A DNA stretch of 64,000 nucleotides from Algibacter lectus (GTDB lineage Bacteria; Bacteroidota; Bacteroidia; Flavobacteriales; Flavobacteriaceae). The position numbers were made by a program, and so were the translations under genes. Below are positions 36,899 through 47,960 of the stretch, one piece after another; position 1 is the first letter of the stretch, and the number at the start of each line of letters is the position of its first letter. A model generated the notes under the pieces. That model was not told the origin of the DNA. It ran no database searches and was given only the letters and a program-made list of their open reading frames with translations. The DNA lies in NCBI RefSeq assembly GCF_900112395.1, contig NZ_FOLN01000001.1:620001-684000 (forward strand). The letters run 5' to 3'.

Positions 36899-39427
36899 TT
36901 ATTCAACTTGAATTACCACCAAATTACTTTTAAGATTTGGTGCTTTAGCTTTTATATTCATCTTTCCTGTTTTATCTTTTAAAGACTGTACTAACAATAA
37001 AGCTTTTCCTTTGAAAGTTATGATTTTATTCGATTGAAAATCTTGAATATTATCCTTTGAGCCATTATCAACACCCAAAACTTTAACATTACCATCTACA
37101 TTGAAAGTTAATTCTGCATTTTCAGTTTTTACTTCTAAACCATCTTTATCCACTAATTGAGCAATGATGTGAGCTACATCATACCCATCGGAATTTAAAG
37201 TGGTCTTATCTACAGATAATTTAATGGCCACAGCAGCAGATGTCGTTTTTAATACAGACTCAACCTCTTGTCCTTCAAAACCTGCACGCGCTGTTAATGT
37301 GCCAGCTTCAAAAGGAACTACCCAGCGTAAAATTCTATCAGGATTATCACTTAAACTTCTACTTCCCAAGGAACGATTATTTAAAAACAATTCTACTACA
37401 TGGTTATTTGTTGGAACTTCAACCACCACTAACTCTCCTGGTTTATAATTCCAATGCATGTTGGCTTTACTATTATTCCAATTCAATACTTTTTTAGAAG
37501 ATACTACTGCTTTTCCACTTAAAGAATCGCTTTCAAAACCAGAACCTTCTAAAGGTGTTGTGCCAATAGACACATGTGGTTTATTCACCCAAATACTTTT
37601 AAAATAATACCAACCTTGCTTCTTAAAACCTGCAAAGTCTAATAAATCGCCATCCCATCCTTTTTGAGGCCATTTATTTGTAGCCTCGCCCATGTAATCG
37701 ATACCTGTCCACATAAACATACTAAACACCATCGGGTTTTCTATAATAGAATTCCAATCTTGCCAACCGCCTGAGTTCTCTGTACCGGTAAATAATTTAT
37801 TCGGATAGTTTTTCTTACTCCAATGGTACTGATTGGTTTGATAACTAAACCCAACCACATCTAAAGCATCGGCATAACCAGAAGCTAAACTTGCTACGGG
37901 TATAATTAAATTAGCGGTTACAGGACGTGTTTGGTCCATTTCTTTAACCCACTTAGATAATCGCTTTGCGGTTTCGGCTAATTTAAATTTTCTGTCTGGC
38001 AACGCATTGTAACGCGCTTTCATTTCTTCTTTAGTTAAATGCGGAATTTTATTCCAATACCCACCTTTTACTTCGGGATCCCATAAACCACTTACATGCT
38101 TATAGCCCTCATAAGTCCATTCAATCTCATTACCAATACTCCATTGAAATACAGAAGGATGGTTTCTATCTCTTAACATGGTTCTCTTTAAATCGCTTTC
38201 TCCCCATTTTTGAAAATGTTCAGTATAACCTCTAGTAATGTACTGCACACTTTTTTCATTCATGTTGTGCTGCTTATCTTTTGGGTTATCCATTTCATCA
38301 AAAATTTCATTTTGAACTAAGAATCCCATCTCATCACAAAGATCTAAGAATTCTTCTGAAAAAGGATTGTGAGAGGTACGGATAGCATTTACACCACCTT
38401 CTTTCAAGATTTGTAATCTTCTTTCCCAAACACCTTTAGGAACAGCAGCACCAACCAAACCTGCATCGTGATGCAAACAAACACCCTTTACATAAGTTGG
38501 TTTACCGTTTAGGAAGAAACCTTTGTCTTTATCGAATAATAAACTCCTTATTCCAAAAGGCGTTGTGTAGGTATCTATCACTTTTCCTTTTACAGATACG
38601 TTGGTAATTACTTTATATAAATTAGGATGCTCTGTATCCCATAACTTAGGATTTGCGACTTGCAAACTTTGTAAAACCTCTAATTTTTTACCTGAGCCTA
38701 TTTTTGTTTCTTTCTCTTGAAGGGTAACCGTTTTACCTTGGTTATCAATAATTTTTGTGATTAACGTGATATTCTGATTTTTACTATAACCATTTTTAAT
38801 TTTGGTCTGTATTTGAACCGTTGCAACTTCTGTACTAACTTCGGGTGTAGTTACAAAAGTTCCCCAAATAGGAATATGTAATTTATCTACCGTTATTAAC
38901 TTTACATGTCTGTAAATACCACTTCCTGTATACCAACGGCTGTCCACATAACGAGAATGATCTACATGTACGGTTAATATATTTTTAGTGCCGTCTGTCT
39001 TTAAAACTTCAGTTAAATCGAAATAAGTTGGTGAATAACCATATGGATTTTCGCCTAATAATTTACCATTTAGCCAAAAGGTTGCATTATTATATACACC
39101 ATCAAACAAGACAAATACATTTTTGGATTCAGCATCAGCAGGCGCATCAAAATGTTTTTGATATATGCCAACACCACCTGGTAAATATCCCGTAGCACCA
39201 TCTAAATCTTCACTAAACGACGCTTCTACACTCCAATCGTGTGGCAAGCGCACATCTCTCCATTTAGTATCATCTAAAGGTAAATTTGTTGGAGTTTTAG
39301 TATCTTCAACTAATGTGAATTTCCAATTAAAATTAAAATCTTGAGTTCGTTCTTGTGCATAAAAACTATTGCACCACACTAATAACATCAATAATAATCC
39401 TAGTCTTCTCATTGCTTTTCTTCCCAT
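36899..39427 (-). CDS. GH2 beta-galactosidase, secreted
   Basis: The start at 39427 (MGRKAMRRLG) gives a short n-region and a signal peptide ending near SFYAQ. An upstream ATG at 39454 overlaps the previous stop as TAATG and may serve for coupling. The 842-aa protein has a GH2 sugar-binding domain (PHDWS, WYTGSGIYRHV), an Ig-like domain and a barrel with acid/base Glu434 (WSIGNE) and nucleophile Glu550 (FTGTENSGG), then DUF4982-like and Ig-like tails. An insert of about 30 residues after the acid/base sets it apart from the other GH2 proteins here. It is the last gene of the GH29 operon. Confidence 0.9.
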   Translation of the reverse strand: MGRKAMRRLGLLLMLLVWCNSFYAQERTQDFNFNWKFTLVEDTKTPTNLPLDDTKWRDVRLPHDWSVEASFSEDLDGATGYLPGGVGIYQKHFDAPADAESKNVFVLFDGVYNNATFWLNGKLLGENPYGYSPTYFDLTEVLKTDGTKNILTVHVDHSRYVDSRWYTGSGIYRHVKLITVDKLHIPIWGTFVTTPEVSTEVATVQIQTKIKNGYSKNQNITLITKIIDNQGKTVTLQEKETKIGSGKKLEVLQSLQVANPKLWDTEHPNLYKVITNVSVKGKVIDTYTTPFGIRSLLFDKDKGFFLNGKPTYVKGVCLHHDAGLVGAAVPKGVWERRLQILKEGGVNAIRTSHNPFSEEFLDLCDEMGFLVQNEIFDEMDNPKDKQHNMNEKSVQYITRGYTEHFQKWGESDLKRTMLRDRNHPSVFQWSIGNEIEWTYEGYKHVSGLWDPEVKGGYWNKIPHLTKEEMKARYNALPDRKFKLAETAKRLSKWVKEMDQTRPVTANLIIPVASLASGYADALDVVGFSYQTNQYHWSKKNYPNKLFTGTENSGGWQDWNSIIENPMVFSMFMWTGIDYMGEATNKWPQKGWDGDLLDFAGFKKQGWYYFKSIWVNKPHVSIGTTPLEGSGFESDSLSGKAVVSSKKVLNWNNSKANMHWNYKPGELVVVEVPTNNHVVELFLNNRSLGSRSLSDNPDRILRWVVPFEAGTLTARAGFEGQEVESVLKTTSAAVAIKLSVDKTTLNSDGYDVAHIIAQLVDKDGLEVKTENAELTFNVDGNVKVLGVDNGSKDNIQDFQSNKIITFKGKALLLVQSLKDKTGKMNIKAKAPNLKSNLVVIQVE

Positions 39428-39453
39428 TTTATAATTATTCACTACTAAAAACA

Positions 39454-40719
39454 TTAACGGATTGTAAAAAATAAAGTACTTGTATCTAAGGCTCCTTTAG
39501 ATTTATTTTCGTCGTTAATATCTCTAATTAATGCTTCTACAACATAAGTTGCAGATTTAGACATTTTTTTATCTACATTGCATACAACCTCCATATGTCC
39601 ATAACCTGGATACACATCAATTGTTTTTTCAAAAACTTTTTTATTCCACTTTTCTTTTAGTTTATCTGTAGTTTCAGAAATTTTTATATAAATTTTCCTG
39701 TGTTCATTTGCCTTAAAACTTAAAGGAATTTTCAACCCGTCAGTCACTTCCATTAAGGTTTCTACTTCCGAAAAAATGATGCTTTCATTATATAAATTTA
39801 AACCCTTCTCATAAGACTGATCGATATCTTTAGCATCAACATCAACCAAATCATACCCTCTTACCCAATCATAATACACTGTATTTTTACTAGGGTCTGC
39901 TAATTCTTCATCTGTTGGTAATTCTATCCAAGGAAACGGGTACGTTTCAGATACCAATCGCATATACATAGGTCTGTTAAAAGGCTTGTCAACTATCTCA
40001 TCATAAAACTTCATGTGCTTAGGAGCTCTATCATCGTAATAAAGTGTTGCTGTTTTTTCATCTCGCCACCAACCACCATACACATGAAAATCTTTTGAAG
40101 CTAACTCTTTATTAACAAACTTTACAGCCGGCGCTCTTAAATCGTGCCTTTTCTTATCGCAGTCTGTGTACCAAAAGTGACCATTAGAATTCATGCCATT
40201 AGAAAAGAAACTACCTGCAAAATCACCGCTTCTACCAATACATTCTTGTATATCCCATTCTTGACCATATTTATCGCATCCATTCGGGCCATCTTCAGCA
40301 CCTGTGGTCGAAAACCAAAATGTAGTGGACATGGTAGTTGCGGCCGCTTTTGCACGACACTCATAGTACCCAAGAAATGCCGTTTTTTTTGAAACGACTG
40401 CACCTCCAGCAATATTAAATTTTAGCTCTCTACCATAGGCTTTTACAATGGTATCTTTTTCTAACTTCTCTCCTTTAATTTGCAAAAAACCATTTTTCAC
40501 GGATACCTGTGAAGGCAAAAATATACCTGGTTCTCTACCTTTCCATGAAGGATGATAATCGTACCATTTATCTGAATCTAAAGTCTCACCATTAAATTCA
40601 TCTGAAAAACTAGGGTTAATTACCCAACGCTTCCCTATTGGTGGTTCTGGTGGTCCGGATTGTGCATTTACGTGGCATATACTCGCAAATATTAAGAGTA
40701 AGCCTATATATTTTTTCAT
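39454..40719 (-). CDS. GH16 endo-galactanase with C-terminal beta domain
   Basis: A 421-aa secreted protein with a signal peptide ending near HVNAQ (20). The GH16 catalytic motif QEWDIQE has Glu154, Asp156 and Glu159. The start PPIGKRWVINPSFSDEFNGE and a cysteine-bearing loop (GPNGCDKYG) resemble beta-agarases and porphyranases. After the barrel ends at YYDWVRGYDLV (about 290), some 130 residues form an extra beta-rich domain of unknown role. Its stop overlaps an upstream start of the next GH2 gene (TAATG), a sign of translational coupling. Confidence 0.9.
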   Translation of the reverse strand: MKKYIGLLLIFASICHVNAQSGPPEPPIGKRWVINPSFSDEFNGETLDSDKWYDYHPSWKGREPGIFLPSQVSVKNGFLQIKGEKLEKDTIVKAYGRELKFNIAGGAVVSKKTAFLGYYECRAKAAATTMSTTFWFSTTGAEDGPNGCDKYGQEWDIQECIGRSGDFAGSFFSNGMNSNGHFWYTDCDKKRHDLRAPAVKFVNKELASKDFHVYGGWWRDEKTATLYYDDRAPKHMKFYDEIVDKPFNRPMYMRLVSETYPFPWIELPTDEELADPSKNTVYYDWVRGYDLVDVDAKDIDQSYEKGLNLYNESIIFSEVETLMEVTDGLKIPLSFKANEHRKIYIKISETTDKLKEKWNKKVFEKTIDVYPGYGHMEVVCNVDKKMSKSATYVVEALIRDINDENKSKGALDTSTLFFTIR

Positions 40720-40731
40720 AGCAGTGTTATT

Positions 40732-42525
40732 TTATAAATCTATTTTGATTGTTTTATTGTTTTTCTTGATGGCTTCAATATCAAAAAGGTGTTTTACATT
40801 AGCTCCTTCACCTACTTCAATAGCATACATGTTTGATTGTAAAACCTTTGGTTTATAAGTATTTCCTTTTATTCTTAAAGAAGACACTACGGCTTTGGTG
40901 TATTGATTTCTAATGGTAACAACTTGATTCGGTTTGTTCAATTGTAACTCAGGTAATTCGAAACCATTTTTAATTAAAAAATTATCTTGTTGATTGAAGG
41001 TTACCGGCCATCCATCATAAGGCTTTGCATTAGGTGCAAACATATCTACATTTCTTGCCCAACACTCATAAGTAGTTTGGCGAGACGCTTTATTAAAACG
41101 AATAATACCATATCCTGAAGCCCTGCCATTTAATAGGTTTTCTTTTGCTGTATTATCGTCATGTGTTGGATTAGCTATTGCGTGTACCGTTATTTTATTG
41201 TGAAAAGCATCCAAATACTCGCCGGTATAATTAGGCCTTCCTTTTACATGATTTTTACCTGGAGCATCGGGTTTAAACCAACGCATCCAAAAGTTTGAAG
41301 CTGCAGGCACTGCAAAAGAATATCCTGCATTATTCCAATCTTCAATTCCATGATGCAATACCGAACCCAAATGTTGATCGCCAGCAATCATACATGAAAA
41401 ACTTTTTCTAATAACAGACAATGCTTTGTTTCTACCTGCTTGAGGCCAACCATTAGAATCTACACTATACCGTTGCTTTTTTTGCAATGTTGGCGAATGT
41501 GTAGTTACGTTAGCAAAAATGGTTTGAGATAAAACGGCTTTCATTTCGGCATCTTTCCAATCGGTAGTCCAAGCTTCTAGAAAATCTAATTGTCGGTCTC
41601 CTAACAAAGTTGCTCCTTGTACATCCATTTCGCGAGTGTCTTCAAAACGTCCTTTCTCTAAAACACGTTTAGGACCAGATTTAAACTTTCTATCTTCTAA
41701 AATCGCAAAACTTATACCGCCCCAATTATAATCTGTATAATACACTCCAATGCCTTGTTCTACTGGTGTAGGATCAAAAGGATCGGGTAAATGACTTGTT
41801 TGTGCACGCTCCACCTCTTTAATATATTCCACAGGCATATAGTAACCTCCAAGATTCCCGTCTCTATTTGGTGACTTTCTGCCGCCATCTCCCCATAAAT
41901 TACCTTGCCCTATATCATGATCGTCTGGTATAACAATGGTTGGTGTATTTCTAATAATATCTCCAAAAACTTCTCCAAATTTTAACCAATATCCGTAATG
42001 GTCACTATGATCGTAAGATTGGTCTCCTGCAAAAAAGAGCACATCTGGCTTTAGGGTATTTAAATTATTAAGAATATCATCTGCAGGTCCTTGTCCGCCA
42101 TGTCTCTTATAAATGGACCAACAAGAAAACGCCGCCATAATAAGTTCTTCTTTATCTTTTGGATTTTTGCGTATTATACCATCATAAAAAAATTGATTTT
42201 TATAAGCTACTCGGTATTCTTTTTCTTGAGTATCATCCCAATTATCTATTCTGAAATGAGCTGTATAACCAGGATATTGAATTCTCGCTTCCTGAACATC
42301 TTCCCATTTATTATTATTCTTAATTTGTAATAAAGCCGTAAACGGGTTGTAATCTTTAACAGGGTAAAATTGTGCTGTTAGCTTTAAAGTTTGCTCATGT
42401 ACCGTGTACAAAGCAAAACAGATTGCATTGTTTTTTTTAACGTTAGATATTTCGGTTGATTTTTGTGCATGAACCAAACTTAACGCGAGAAAAAAGCAGA
42501 TATAAAACAGAATATTCTTTTTCAT
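40732..42525 (-). CDS. PhoD-like metallophosphatase, secreted
   Basis: A 597-aa protein with a signal peptide ending near LVHAQ. A PhoD-type metallophosphoesterase core is visible: FFAGDQ (Asp168), IPDDHDIGQG (Asp201, Asp202, His203, Asp204) and MIAGDQHLG (Asp383, His385). An N-terminal beta domain (about 30-125) precedes it, as in alkaline phosphatase D. Finding it between GH16 and sulfatase genes is odd, because the polysaccharide is not phosphorylated. It may scavenge phosphate from algal material or act on another ester of the galactan. No specificity is claimed. Confidence 0.85.
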   Translation of the reverse strand: MKKNILFYICFFLALSLVHAQKSTEISNVKKNNAICFALYTVHEQTLKLTAQFYPVKDYNPFTALLQIKNNNKWEDVQEARIQYPGYTAHFRIDNWDDTQEKEYRVAYKNQFFYDGIIRKNPKDKEELIMAAFSCWSIYKRHGGQGPADDILNNLNTLKPDVLFFAGDQSYDHSDHYGYWLKFGEVFGDIIRNTPTIVIPDDHDIGQGNLWGDGGRKSPNRDGNLGGYYMPVEYIKEVERAQTSHLPDPFDPTPVEQGIGVYYTDYNWGGISFAILEDRKFKSGPKRVLEKGRFEDTREMDVQGATLLGDRQLDFLEAWTTDWKDAEMKAVLSQTIFANVTTHSPTLQKKQRYSVDSNGWPQAGRNKALSVIRKSFSCMIAGDQHLGSVLHHGIEDWNNAGYSFAVPAASNFWMRWFKPDAPGKNHVKGRPNYTGEYLDAFHNKITVHAIANPTHDDNTAKENLLNGRASGYGIIRFNKASRQTTYECWARNVDMFAPNAKPYDGWPVTFNQQDNFLIKNGFELPELQLNKPNQVVTIRNQYTKAVVSSLRIKGNTYKPKVLQSNMYAIEVGEGANVKHLFDIEAIKKNNKTIKIDL

Positions 42526-42542
42526 TCTTTATTCGTTTTATG

Positions 42543-44384
42543 TTATAATTTTAGTTTGTAATCATGAGCTCCAGGAGCAAAATTGCTGCGAAACACCTCC
42601 GTTCCATCACCACGTTTCCCCCATTTCACTTCAACTCTATTGTCTCCTAAAACAACGTTTTTCAACTTCTCTTTCATTTTTTCTGCAATGCTTGCATACT
42701 TTTTATCAAAGGCTAAATTGTTGATTTCATTCGGATCGTTTTTCATATCATACAATGCAGGATCTAAGTCTTTATAACTCGCATGTAATGCCCAATCCAT
42801 ATTTTCGCCACGTTTTTTATCAGGACGCGTTTGCATAGAAAACACATATTCTTTAGTTCGAATAAAAGCTCTAGGACCTGTAACAGCATGACTTTCGCCT
42901 ACAATATAATCTCTTGACGGAATAGATTCTGATGCTATTTTAGCCATATCCAAACCATCTAAATAATTAAATTTTTCATCTTCTAATTTAGCACCCGATG
43001 CTGCTAAAATGGTTGGAGCAATATCAACAAACTCAGTAAAATCTCTTACCACCTTTCCTGCTGGAAATGCTTTTTTATCTGACGATACCACTACTATTGG
43101 ATTATGACTATCAATTTCCCATGATGAAAACTTAGAAACAGATCCGTGATCGTTCAACTTCCAACCATGATCTCCACAAACGTAAACAATGACCCAAGGT
43201 TGTTTTTTTGCTTCGCTATATTTGATAAAAGCATCTGTAGCTTCACCTATTAAAGCATCGCCATAAGCACAAAAAGCATAATAATCTTGAATCATTTTTT
43301 GCTTTTCTTCATCTGTAAAGTCATCTGAATACGCATTATTAATTTGTTTTTTTAATTGCTTAGGCATGTTTTCTAATTCCTTCTTATTAAAAGCAGGAAC
43401 CTTATAAGTATATTTTTGAAAACGGTTTCTATAACTTGCGGGAGGCAATACGGGCGTATGAGGAAAATCGAATCCGATATGGCAAAACAACGGCTTCTCT
43501 GTATTTACACCTTTAAAGTTTCTAGAACCTACAGTGAATTCTTGATTTTCATTTTTTAAATAATCTTCAAATATTGAAGCATAGTAACCATCTCTTGTTT
43601 TTCCCGCTTTTCGGCTACTAACACCAGAAAAAATCATTCCTTCATAATCGGACTTTGGGTCTTTTTTACTATATTTTCTAAATAAATCATACTTTGCAAC
43701 AGATGTAGTAGCTGTACCTTTATACTTGGTAAACTTGCTTTCTAAATCTTTAGGTATAACGTATTCAAATTTACCTTCAGGAGTTACAAAAAACTCTAAA
43801 TTCTTAATTGGTTTATCAAATTTCTTTCCATCCAATTCGTAAAACCAATCTTTTCCCCAATCGGTTAAACCATCTCGCCTTAATTGCTTAAAATCAATAT
43901 TCTTTTGGAACACTTCCGCAGATTTTAATTTTCCATTTTTCGTTGTTTTTAAACGAAAACCGAGTTTACCAATATGCAAAGTCTCATACCCTAAATCGGC
44001 CATTTGTTCTGGCAAGCTAGGTTTAGAATGTTCTGCTTGATTATTATGATATTCAAACTCATACACTCCAGACCTGAAAGGATAACGTCCCGTCATCATT
44101 GAAGCTCGCGAAGGTGCACAACCTGTTGCCTGACAATAGGTATTTATAAAAGTAGTCCCCATTTGAGTTAATTTGTCTACGTTTGGTGATTCTACATAAC
44201 CCAATGCACTCATTTCTCGACCATCTAGAATTTTATTAAAAGCGCGAATAGCATCATAACGCTGATCGTCTGTTAATACCCATAAAATATTTGGTTTAGG
44301 TTGTTCTGTTTGCTGTGCATTTACATATTTAAACGTCACCAAAAACACAACACACAGTAATTTACTTATCTCTTTAAATTTCAT
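42543..44384 (-). CDS. S1-family sulfatase, secreted
   Basis: A 613-aa protein with a signal peptide ending near YVNAQ (24). Metal ligands are Asp39-Asp40 in LTDDQRYD. The formylglycine signature is CAPSR with Cys89, followed by [12 protein letters not shown] second metal motif is [15 protein letters not shown], as in iduronate-2-sulfatase-like S1 enzymes. A large insert (about 130-290) precedes the PHTPVLPP motif. Its start overlaps the stop of the preceding sulfatase (TAATG), so the two are translationally coupled and presumably work on the same or successive substrates. Confidence 0.92.
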   Translation of the reverse strand: MKFKEISKLLCVVFLVTFKYVNAQQTEQPKPNILWVLTDDQRYDAIRAFNKILDGREMSALGYVESPNVDKLTQMGTTFINTYCQATGCAPSRASMMTGRYPFRSGVYEFEYHNNQAEHSKPSLPEQMADLGYETLHIGKLGFRLKTTKNGKLKSAEVFQKNIDFKQLRRDGLTDWGKDWFYELDGKKFDKPIKNLEFFVTPEGKFEYVIPKDLESKFTKYKGTATTSVAKYDLFRKYSKKDPKSDYEGMIFSGVSSRKAGKTRDGYYASIFEDYLKNENQEFTVGSRNFKGVNTEKPLFCHIGFDFPHTPVLPPASYRNRFQKYTYKVPAFNKKELENMPKQLKKQINNAYSDDFTDEEKQKMIQDYYAFCAYGDALIGEATDAFIKYSEAKKQPWVIVYVCGDHGWKLNDHGSVSKFSSWEIDSHNPIVVVSSDKKAFPAGKVVRDFTEFVDIAPTILAASGAKLEDEKFNYLDGLDMAKIASESIPSRDYIVGESHAVTGPRAFIRTKEYVFSMQTRPDKKRGENMDWALHASYKDLDPALYDMKNDPNEINNLAFDKKYASIAEKMKEKLKNVVLGDNRVEVKWGKRGDGTEVFRSNFAPGAHDYKLKL

Positions 44385-46177
44385 TATATAGACTTTGCTT
44401 TTAGAGCGGTGATGTATGTATAATAAACACCGTAAGATTCGTTTTCGTTTATAAAGTTATTAACCAATAATGTTTTTCCTTTTTTCAAATGCACTCTAAA
44501 TGTAACGGCTTCTTGCTGTTCACTTATTTCTTGTTCTAATATTTGATTGGCAATTTTTATTTGAACTTTTTTGGGGTGAATTGTTTTGTATTCATATAAG
44601 TTTTTAGGATTTTCTGAAGGTATACCCCAAATAGGTCCTGGACATTCTTTAGGCCAACGTCTGCATGATACTAAATAATCGCCTTCTTTTTCTACCTCAA
44701 TAGCGTGCGTATTATTTTTGTTTTTAACACCATTAGCAACCTGCTCTGGTTTCCAGATACCACTATCTTCTCCAATGGCATGCTGAATAGTTAATTTAAT
44801 TTCTTGCTGTGCCACGTTACCAATAATACTAACCGGTAATTCGTTATATTCGAAGTTCAACTTAGTTTCATTTATAAAACTTAAATTTTCTGCCGTGAGT
44901 TCTTTTACTATTTCTGGATATGCTGTTGCTAAATTCTTATTTTGTTTGGGATCTTTATCAATGTTGTATAATTTATTTCCATTAATTAATCGCCACTCGT
45001 TTTTAATGATACTCGAATTTTTGATTGCTTCTGGCGGTCTCCAATCTTGTCGGTTATGTAAAAAAACAGTGCGTCCCGTTTCATCTAAATTTTTATTTAA
45101 TATTGAAGAAGAAAAATCTATACCATCTAGAGGCATAGCGTTAGGAGTTGATATATTACACAAAGACGCCAAAGTTGGAATTAAATCAACATGAGCGGCG
45201 ACACTATTGATTTCTTTCCCGCCATCTATATGTCCTTTTGGCCAATGAATAAAAAACGGAACGCGATGTCCACCTTCTTCCTTATCACCTTTTGTCCCTC
45301 TAAAACCTTTATTATATCCATATCTTCCATCTTTGCTGTATCCGAATCGGGTACCATTATCGCTCATAAAAATAAGAATGGTATTCTCTATCAAATCTTG
45401 CTGATTTAAAAACCGATATAATTTCCCGAAATTCTCATCTATATTAGCAATCATACCATAAAGATTCGCGCTAATAATTTCTTTACCTTCTAAATACTGA
45501 TATGGTTTAGCGTATTTTTCATCTACTCTTAAGGGATCATGCGGAGCGTTTAAAGGCAGATACACAAAAAACGGATTTGCCTTATGCTCTTCTATATATT
45601 TTATGCTCTCATTAAACCAAATATCTGTGCAATAGCCTTCGAATTGTTTTGGCTTATTGTTGATATGATATACATCATCAAAATAGCTATTTCCCCAATA
45701 ATCCGATAATTCTCCAACACCACCAGCTAAATGATTTATTGCTGTATCAAATCCGCTATCTGTAGGCCTTGTTGGATAATTATCACCTAAATGCCATTTA
45801 CCAAACAAAGCCGTTTGATATCCATTATGCTTAAATACATCTGCCATTGTTAAGGCATTAGCCGACAAAGCATCTCTTCCTTTAAAAGTTGCCCAAGCAC
45901 CGTTATTTATAGGGTAACGCCCCGTCATAATCGCAGCTCTTGTTGGTGTACAAAGTGGACTTACATGGAAATTAGTCATTCTTACCGATTTTTCGTAAAA
46001 AGAATCGATTTCGGGAGTTTTTAACCATGGATTTCCTTGGCAACCTAAATCTCCAATCCCTAAATCGTCTGCTAATATTAAAATAACATTAGGGCGTTCT
46101 TGCTCTTTTTCTTGAGCAAAACAGATTGCATTCAGCTGTAAGCAGAAAATGAATAAAAATATAACCTTCCCATTCAT
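44384..46177 (-). CDS. S1-family sulfatase with C-terminal beta domain, secreted
   Basis: The start at 46177 (MNGKVIFLF) is preferred because it opens a normal signal peptide ending at CFAQ; an upstream ATG at 46216 would add 13 unlikely residues. The 597-aa enzyme has Asp37-Asp38 in LADDLGIGD and the formylglycine signature CTPTR with Cys76 (Thr variant). A second metal motif, [10 protein letters not shown], and [16 protein letters not shown] follow. The last 130 residues form a beta-rich tail ([13 protein letters not shown]) like that of the sulfatase at 16050-17870, its paralogue. It follows GH29 and is coupled to the next sulfatase. Confidence 0.92.
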   Translation of the reverse strand: MNGKVIFLFIFCLQLNAICFAQEKEQERPNVILILADDLGIGDLGCQGNPWLKTPEIDSFYEKSVRMTNFHVSPLCTPTRAAIMTGRYPINNGAWATFKGRDALSANALTMADVFKHNGYQTALFGKWHLGDNYPTRPTDSGFDTAINHLAGGVGELSDYWGNSYFDDVYHINNKPKQFEGYCTDIWFNESIKYIEEHKANPFFVYLPLNAPHDPLRVDEKYAKPYQYLEGKEIISANLYGMIANIDENFGKLYRFLNQQDLIENTILIFMSDNGTRFGYSKDGRYGYNKGFRGTKGDKEEGGHRVPFFIHWPKGHIDGGKEINSVAAHVDLIPTLASLCNISTPNAMPLDGIDFSSSILNKNLDETGRTVFLHNRQDWRPPEAIKNSSIIKNEWRLINGNKLYNIDKDPKQNKNLATAYPEIVKELTAENLSFINETKLNFEYNELPVSIIGNVAQQEIKLTIQHAIGEDSGIWKPEQVANGVKNKNNTHAIEVEKEGDYLVSCRRWPKECPGPIWGIPSENPKNLYEYKTIHPKKVQIKIANQILEQEISEQQEAVTFRVHLKKGKTLLVNNFINENESYGVYYTYITALKAKSI

Positions 46178-46244
46178 GTTATATTTCTTCTTAAAAAAAA
46201 TTTCAGCAAACACCATTAATGATTTATTTAAAAATTATAATGCT

Positions 46245-47807
46245 TTAATCTTCGTGAGCACCAACATCACCACCAATATTATTTTCGGTGTAACCTTCTA
46301 AAACAATTCTAAAAGCATGAGCATAATCTGTTGGGAATGCTTTGGGAGTTTGAATAACAAGTCCTTTTTTAGTTCTTTCCCATTCAATAGTTTCGTTACT
46401 ACCTAGTAATTCAATTTTTAAAATTCGAGAATTTAATGCCCCAATTTCAGTGCTTAATGTTTTTATTACAATCTCGTTTTCTGGCTTATCCATTACGATA
46501 GCAAAGAATTCTTTATCAGATTTTTTAGTAAATCGAATGTCGGTATTCTTGTAAGCTATTTTAACCTTGTCTTCTACTTTATGTCCTCCTTCTGGTAAAC
46601 GTGTTGGGCCTTCACCAAAAACAATCCAAGGGCGTGTGCCATAGATAGCATCTCCATTTACATTTAACCAAGCTCCCATATCTATAAGTAAATCTTCCAT
46701 AACCTGAGGAATAGATCCATCAGGATTTGGTGGTACATTTAACAGCATTAAACCGTTTTTAGAAACAATATCTACCAATATATCTACCAATTCGTTTGGA
46801 GATTTAAACTGAGCTCCAGGGCGATAAAACCATGCTCCGGGTGATGTATCTGTTAACCATGGGTTTTCTTTTGGCTGATTTGGACGCCCGCGTTCGTAAT
46901 CTTTTATAGCTGTAGTTTCTGTAAATGTGGTTTCTTTATAACAAACAGCAACATCTTTATTCCATTCTAAACCTTTGTTGTAGTAATAAGCTAAGAATTT
47001 AAGACGAGATTCCTCCGTCATGTTTTCTAACCACCAATCAAACCAAATTAAATCGGGCTGATAAACATCAATAAACTCCTTTAACTTCGCCCACCAATCT
47101 TCATAAAATTGAGCATCTGGAGTATCAGAATCTAATGCATGTGGATTTGTATATAAATCATAATCTTTTGGATCAATACCGCCGTGTGCATGAGCCGGCG
47201 CAAAGTATTTCCATGTAAATGCGTGATGGAAAGATCCCATAAATTTTAGACCTTTGGCTTCAATTTCTTTTTTTAGCGCCGCCGAAGGATCTATACCTCC
47301 GTAATTCATAGAATTCCAACGTGTTGCTTTACTATCCCACATTGCAAAATTATCGTGATGCATGGCTACTGGACCAGCAAATTTAGCGCCTGATTTCGCA
47401 AACAAATCTGCCCATTTTTTAGCATCAAAACCAGTAGTTTCAAATTGTTCTATAATGTGTTTGTAACCAAAATCTTTTGGATGTCCATATTTCTTTGAAT
47501 GATGTACGAAATTATTAGAAGGTTTTCCATTAGGCTGAGGCACAATCTTGCCATCTACATACATTTTCATCCCATGCCAACCTGCATACCATTTATCTGG
47601 ATCGGCACCTTCAAAAGCAGATGATACAGGTCCCCAATGTGCATAGATTCCAAATTTGGCATCTTTGAACCAATCTGGTGCTTGATTTACTGTTTCTATT
47701 GATTTCCAATTTTCTTTAAAAGATTCTCTATTCTGGCTATTTATGTAATTTGAAACACAAAATACTAGAATGAATAAGAATAACGAAGGGCGCTTAATAA
47801 GTCTCAT
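46245..47807 (-). CDS. GH29 alpha-L-fucosidase family, probable alpha-L-galactosidase
   Basis: A 520-aa secreted protein with a signal peptide ending near YINSQ. GH29 barrel motifs include FGIYAHWGP, MHHDNFAMWDS and the nucleophile Asp257 in LIWFDWW, followed by a C-terminal beta-sandwich. GH29 is chiefly alpha-L-fucosidase, but L-galactose is 6-hydroxy-L-fucose and gut Bacteroides porphyran loci carry GH29 members reported as alpha-L-galactosidases. With no fucose in porphyran and several sulfatases alongside, exo-release of desulfated L-galactose is the best guess. It is the first gene of a six-gene minus-strand operon. Confidence 0.88.
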   Translation of the reverse strand: MRLIKRPSLFLFILVFCVSNYINSQNRESFKENWKSIETVNQAPDWFKDAKFGIYAHWGPVSSAFEGADPDKWYAGWHGMKMYVDGKIVPQPNGKPSNNFVHHSKKYGHPKDFGYKHIIEQFETTGFDAKKWADLFAKSGAKFAGPVAMHHDNFAMWDSKATRWNSMNYGGIDPSAALKKEIEAKGLKFMGSFHHAFTWKYFAPAHAHGGIDPKDYDLYTNPHALDSDTPDAQFYEDWWAKLKEFIDVYQPDLIWFDWWLENMTEESRLKFLAYYYNKGLEWNKDVAVCYKETTFTETTAIKDYERGRPNQPKENPWLTDTSPGAWFYRPGAQFKSPNELVDILVDIVSKNGLMLLNVPPNPDGSIPQVMEDLLIDMGAWLNVNGDAIYGTRPWIVFGEGPTRLPEGGHKVEDKVKIAYKNTDIRFTKKSDKEFFAIVMDKPENEIVIKTLSTEIGALNSRILKIELLGSNETIEWERTKKGLVIQTPKAFPTDYAHAFRIVLEGYTENNIGGDVGAHED

Positions 47808-47890
47808 TTGATTAATTTATAAATACATATACAAAGGTCGCAGAAACCATATTCTTTCATTATTCGCTTGTGTAAAAGACAATAACAAAT

Positions 47891-47931
47891 GGTTTTTTTA
47901 GCGTTTTTTTATCTAAAACACTAAAAAAACC
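47891..47931 (-). terminator. Strong hairpin between propeller gene and GH29 operon
   Basis: GGTTTTTTTAG (47891-47901) pairs with CTAAAAAAACC (47921-47931). With one C/A mismatch the stem extends inward by five more pairs to a 7-base loop. It lies 30 bases after the propeller gene stop on the minus strand, as a terminator would, but has no separate U-run after the stem. Confidence 0.5.
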
Positions 47932-47960
47932 TTGCTGTATATATGAGTTTGAAAGATTTT

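Noticed and set aside
47847-47872. ACCATATTCTTTCATT near the GH29 start as a third copy of the activator element
   Set aside because: It lacks the exact 17-base arm, is in the opposite orientation to the gene and has no second CATATCT at 21 bases.
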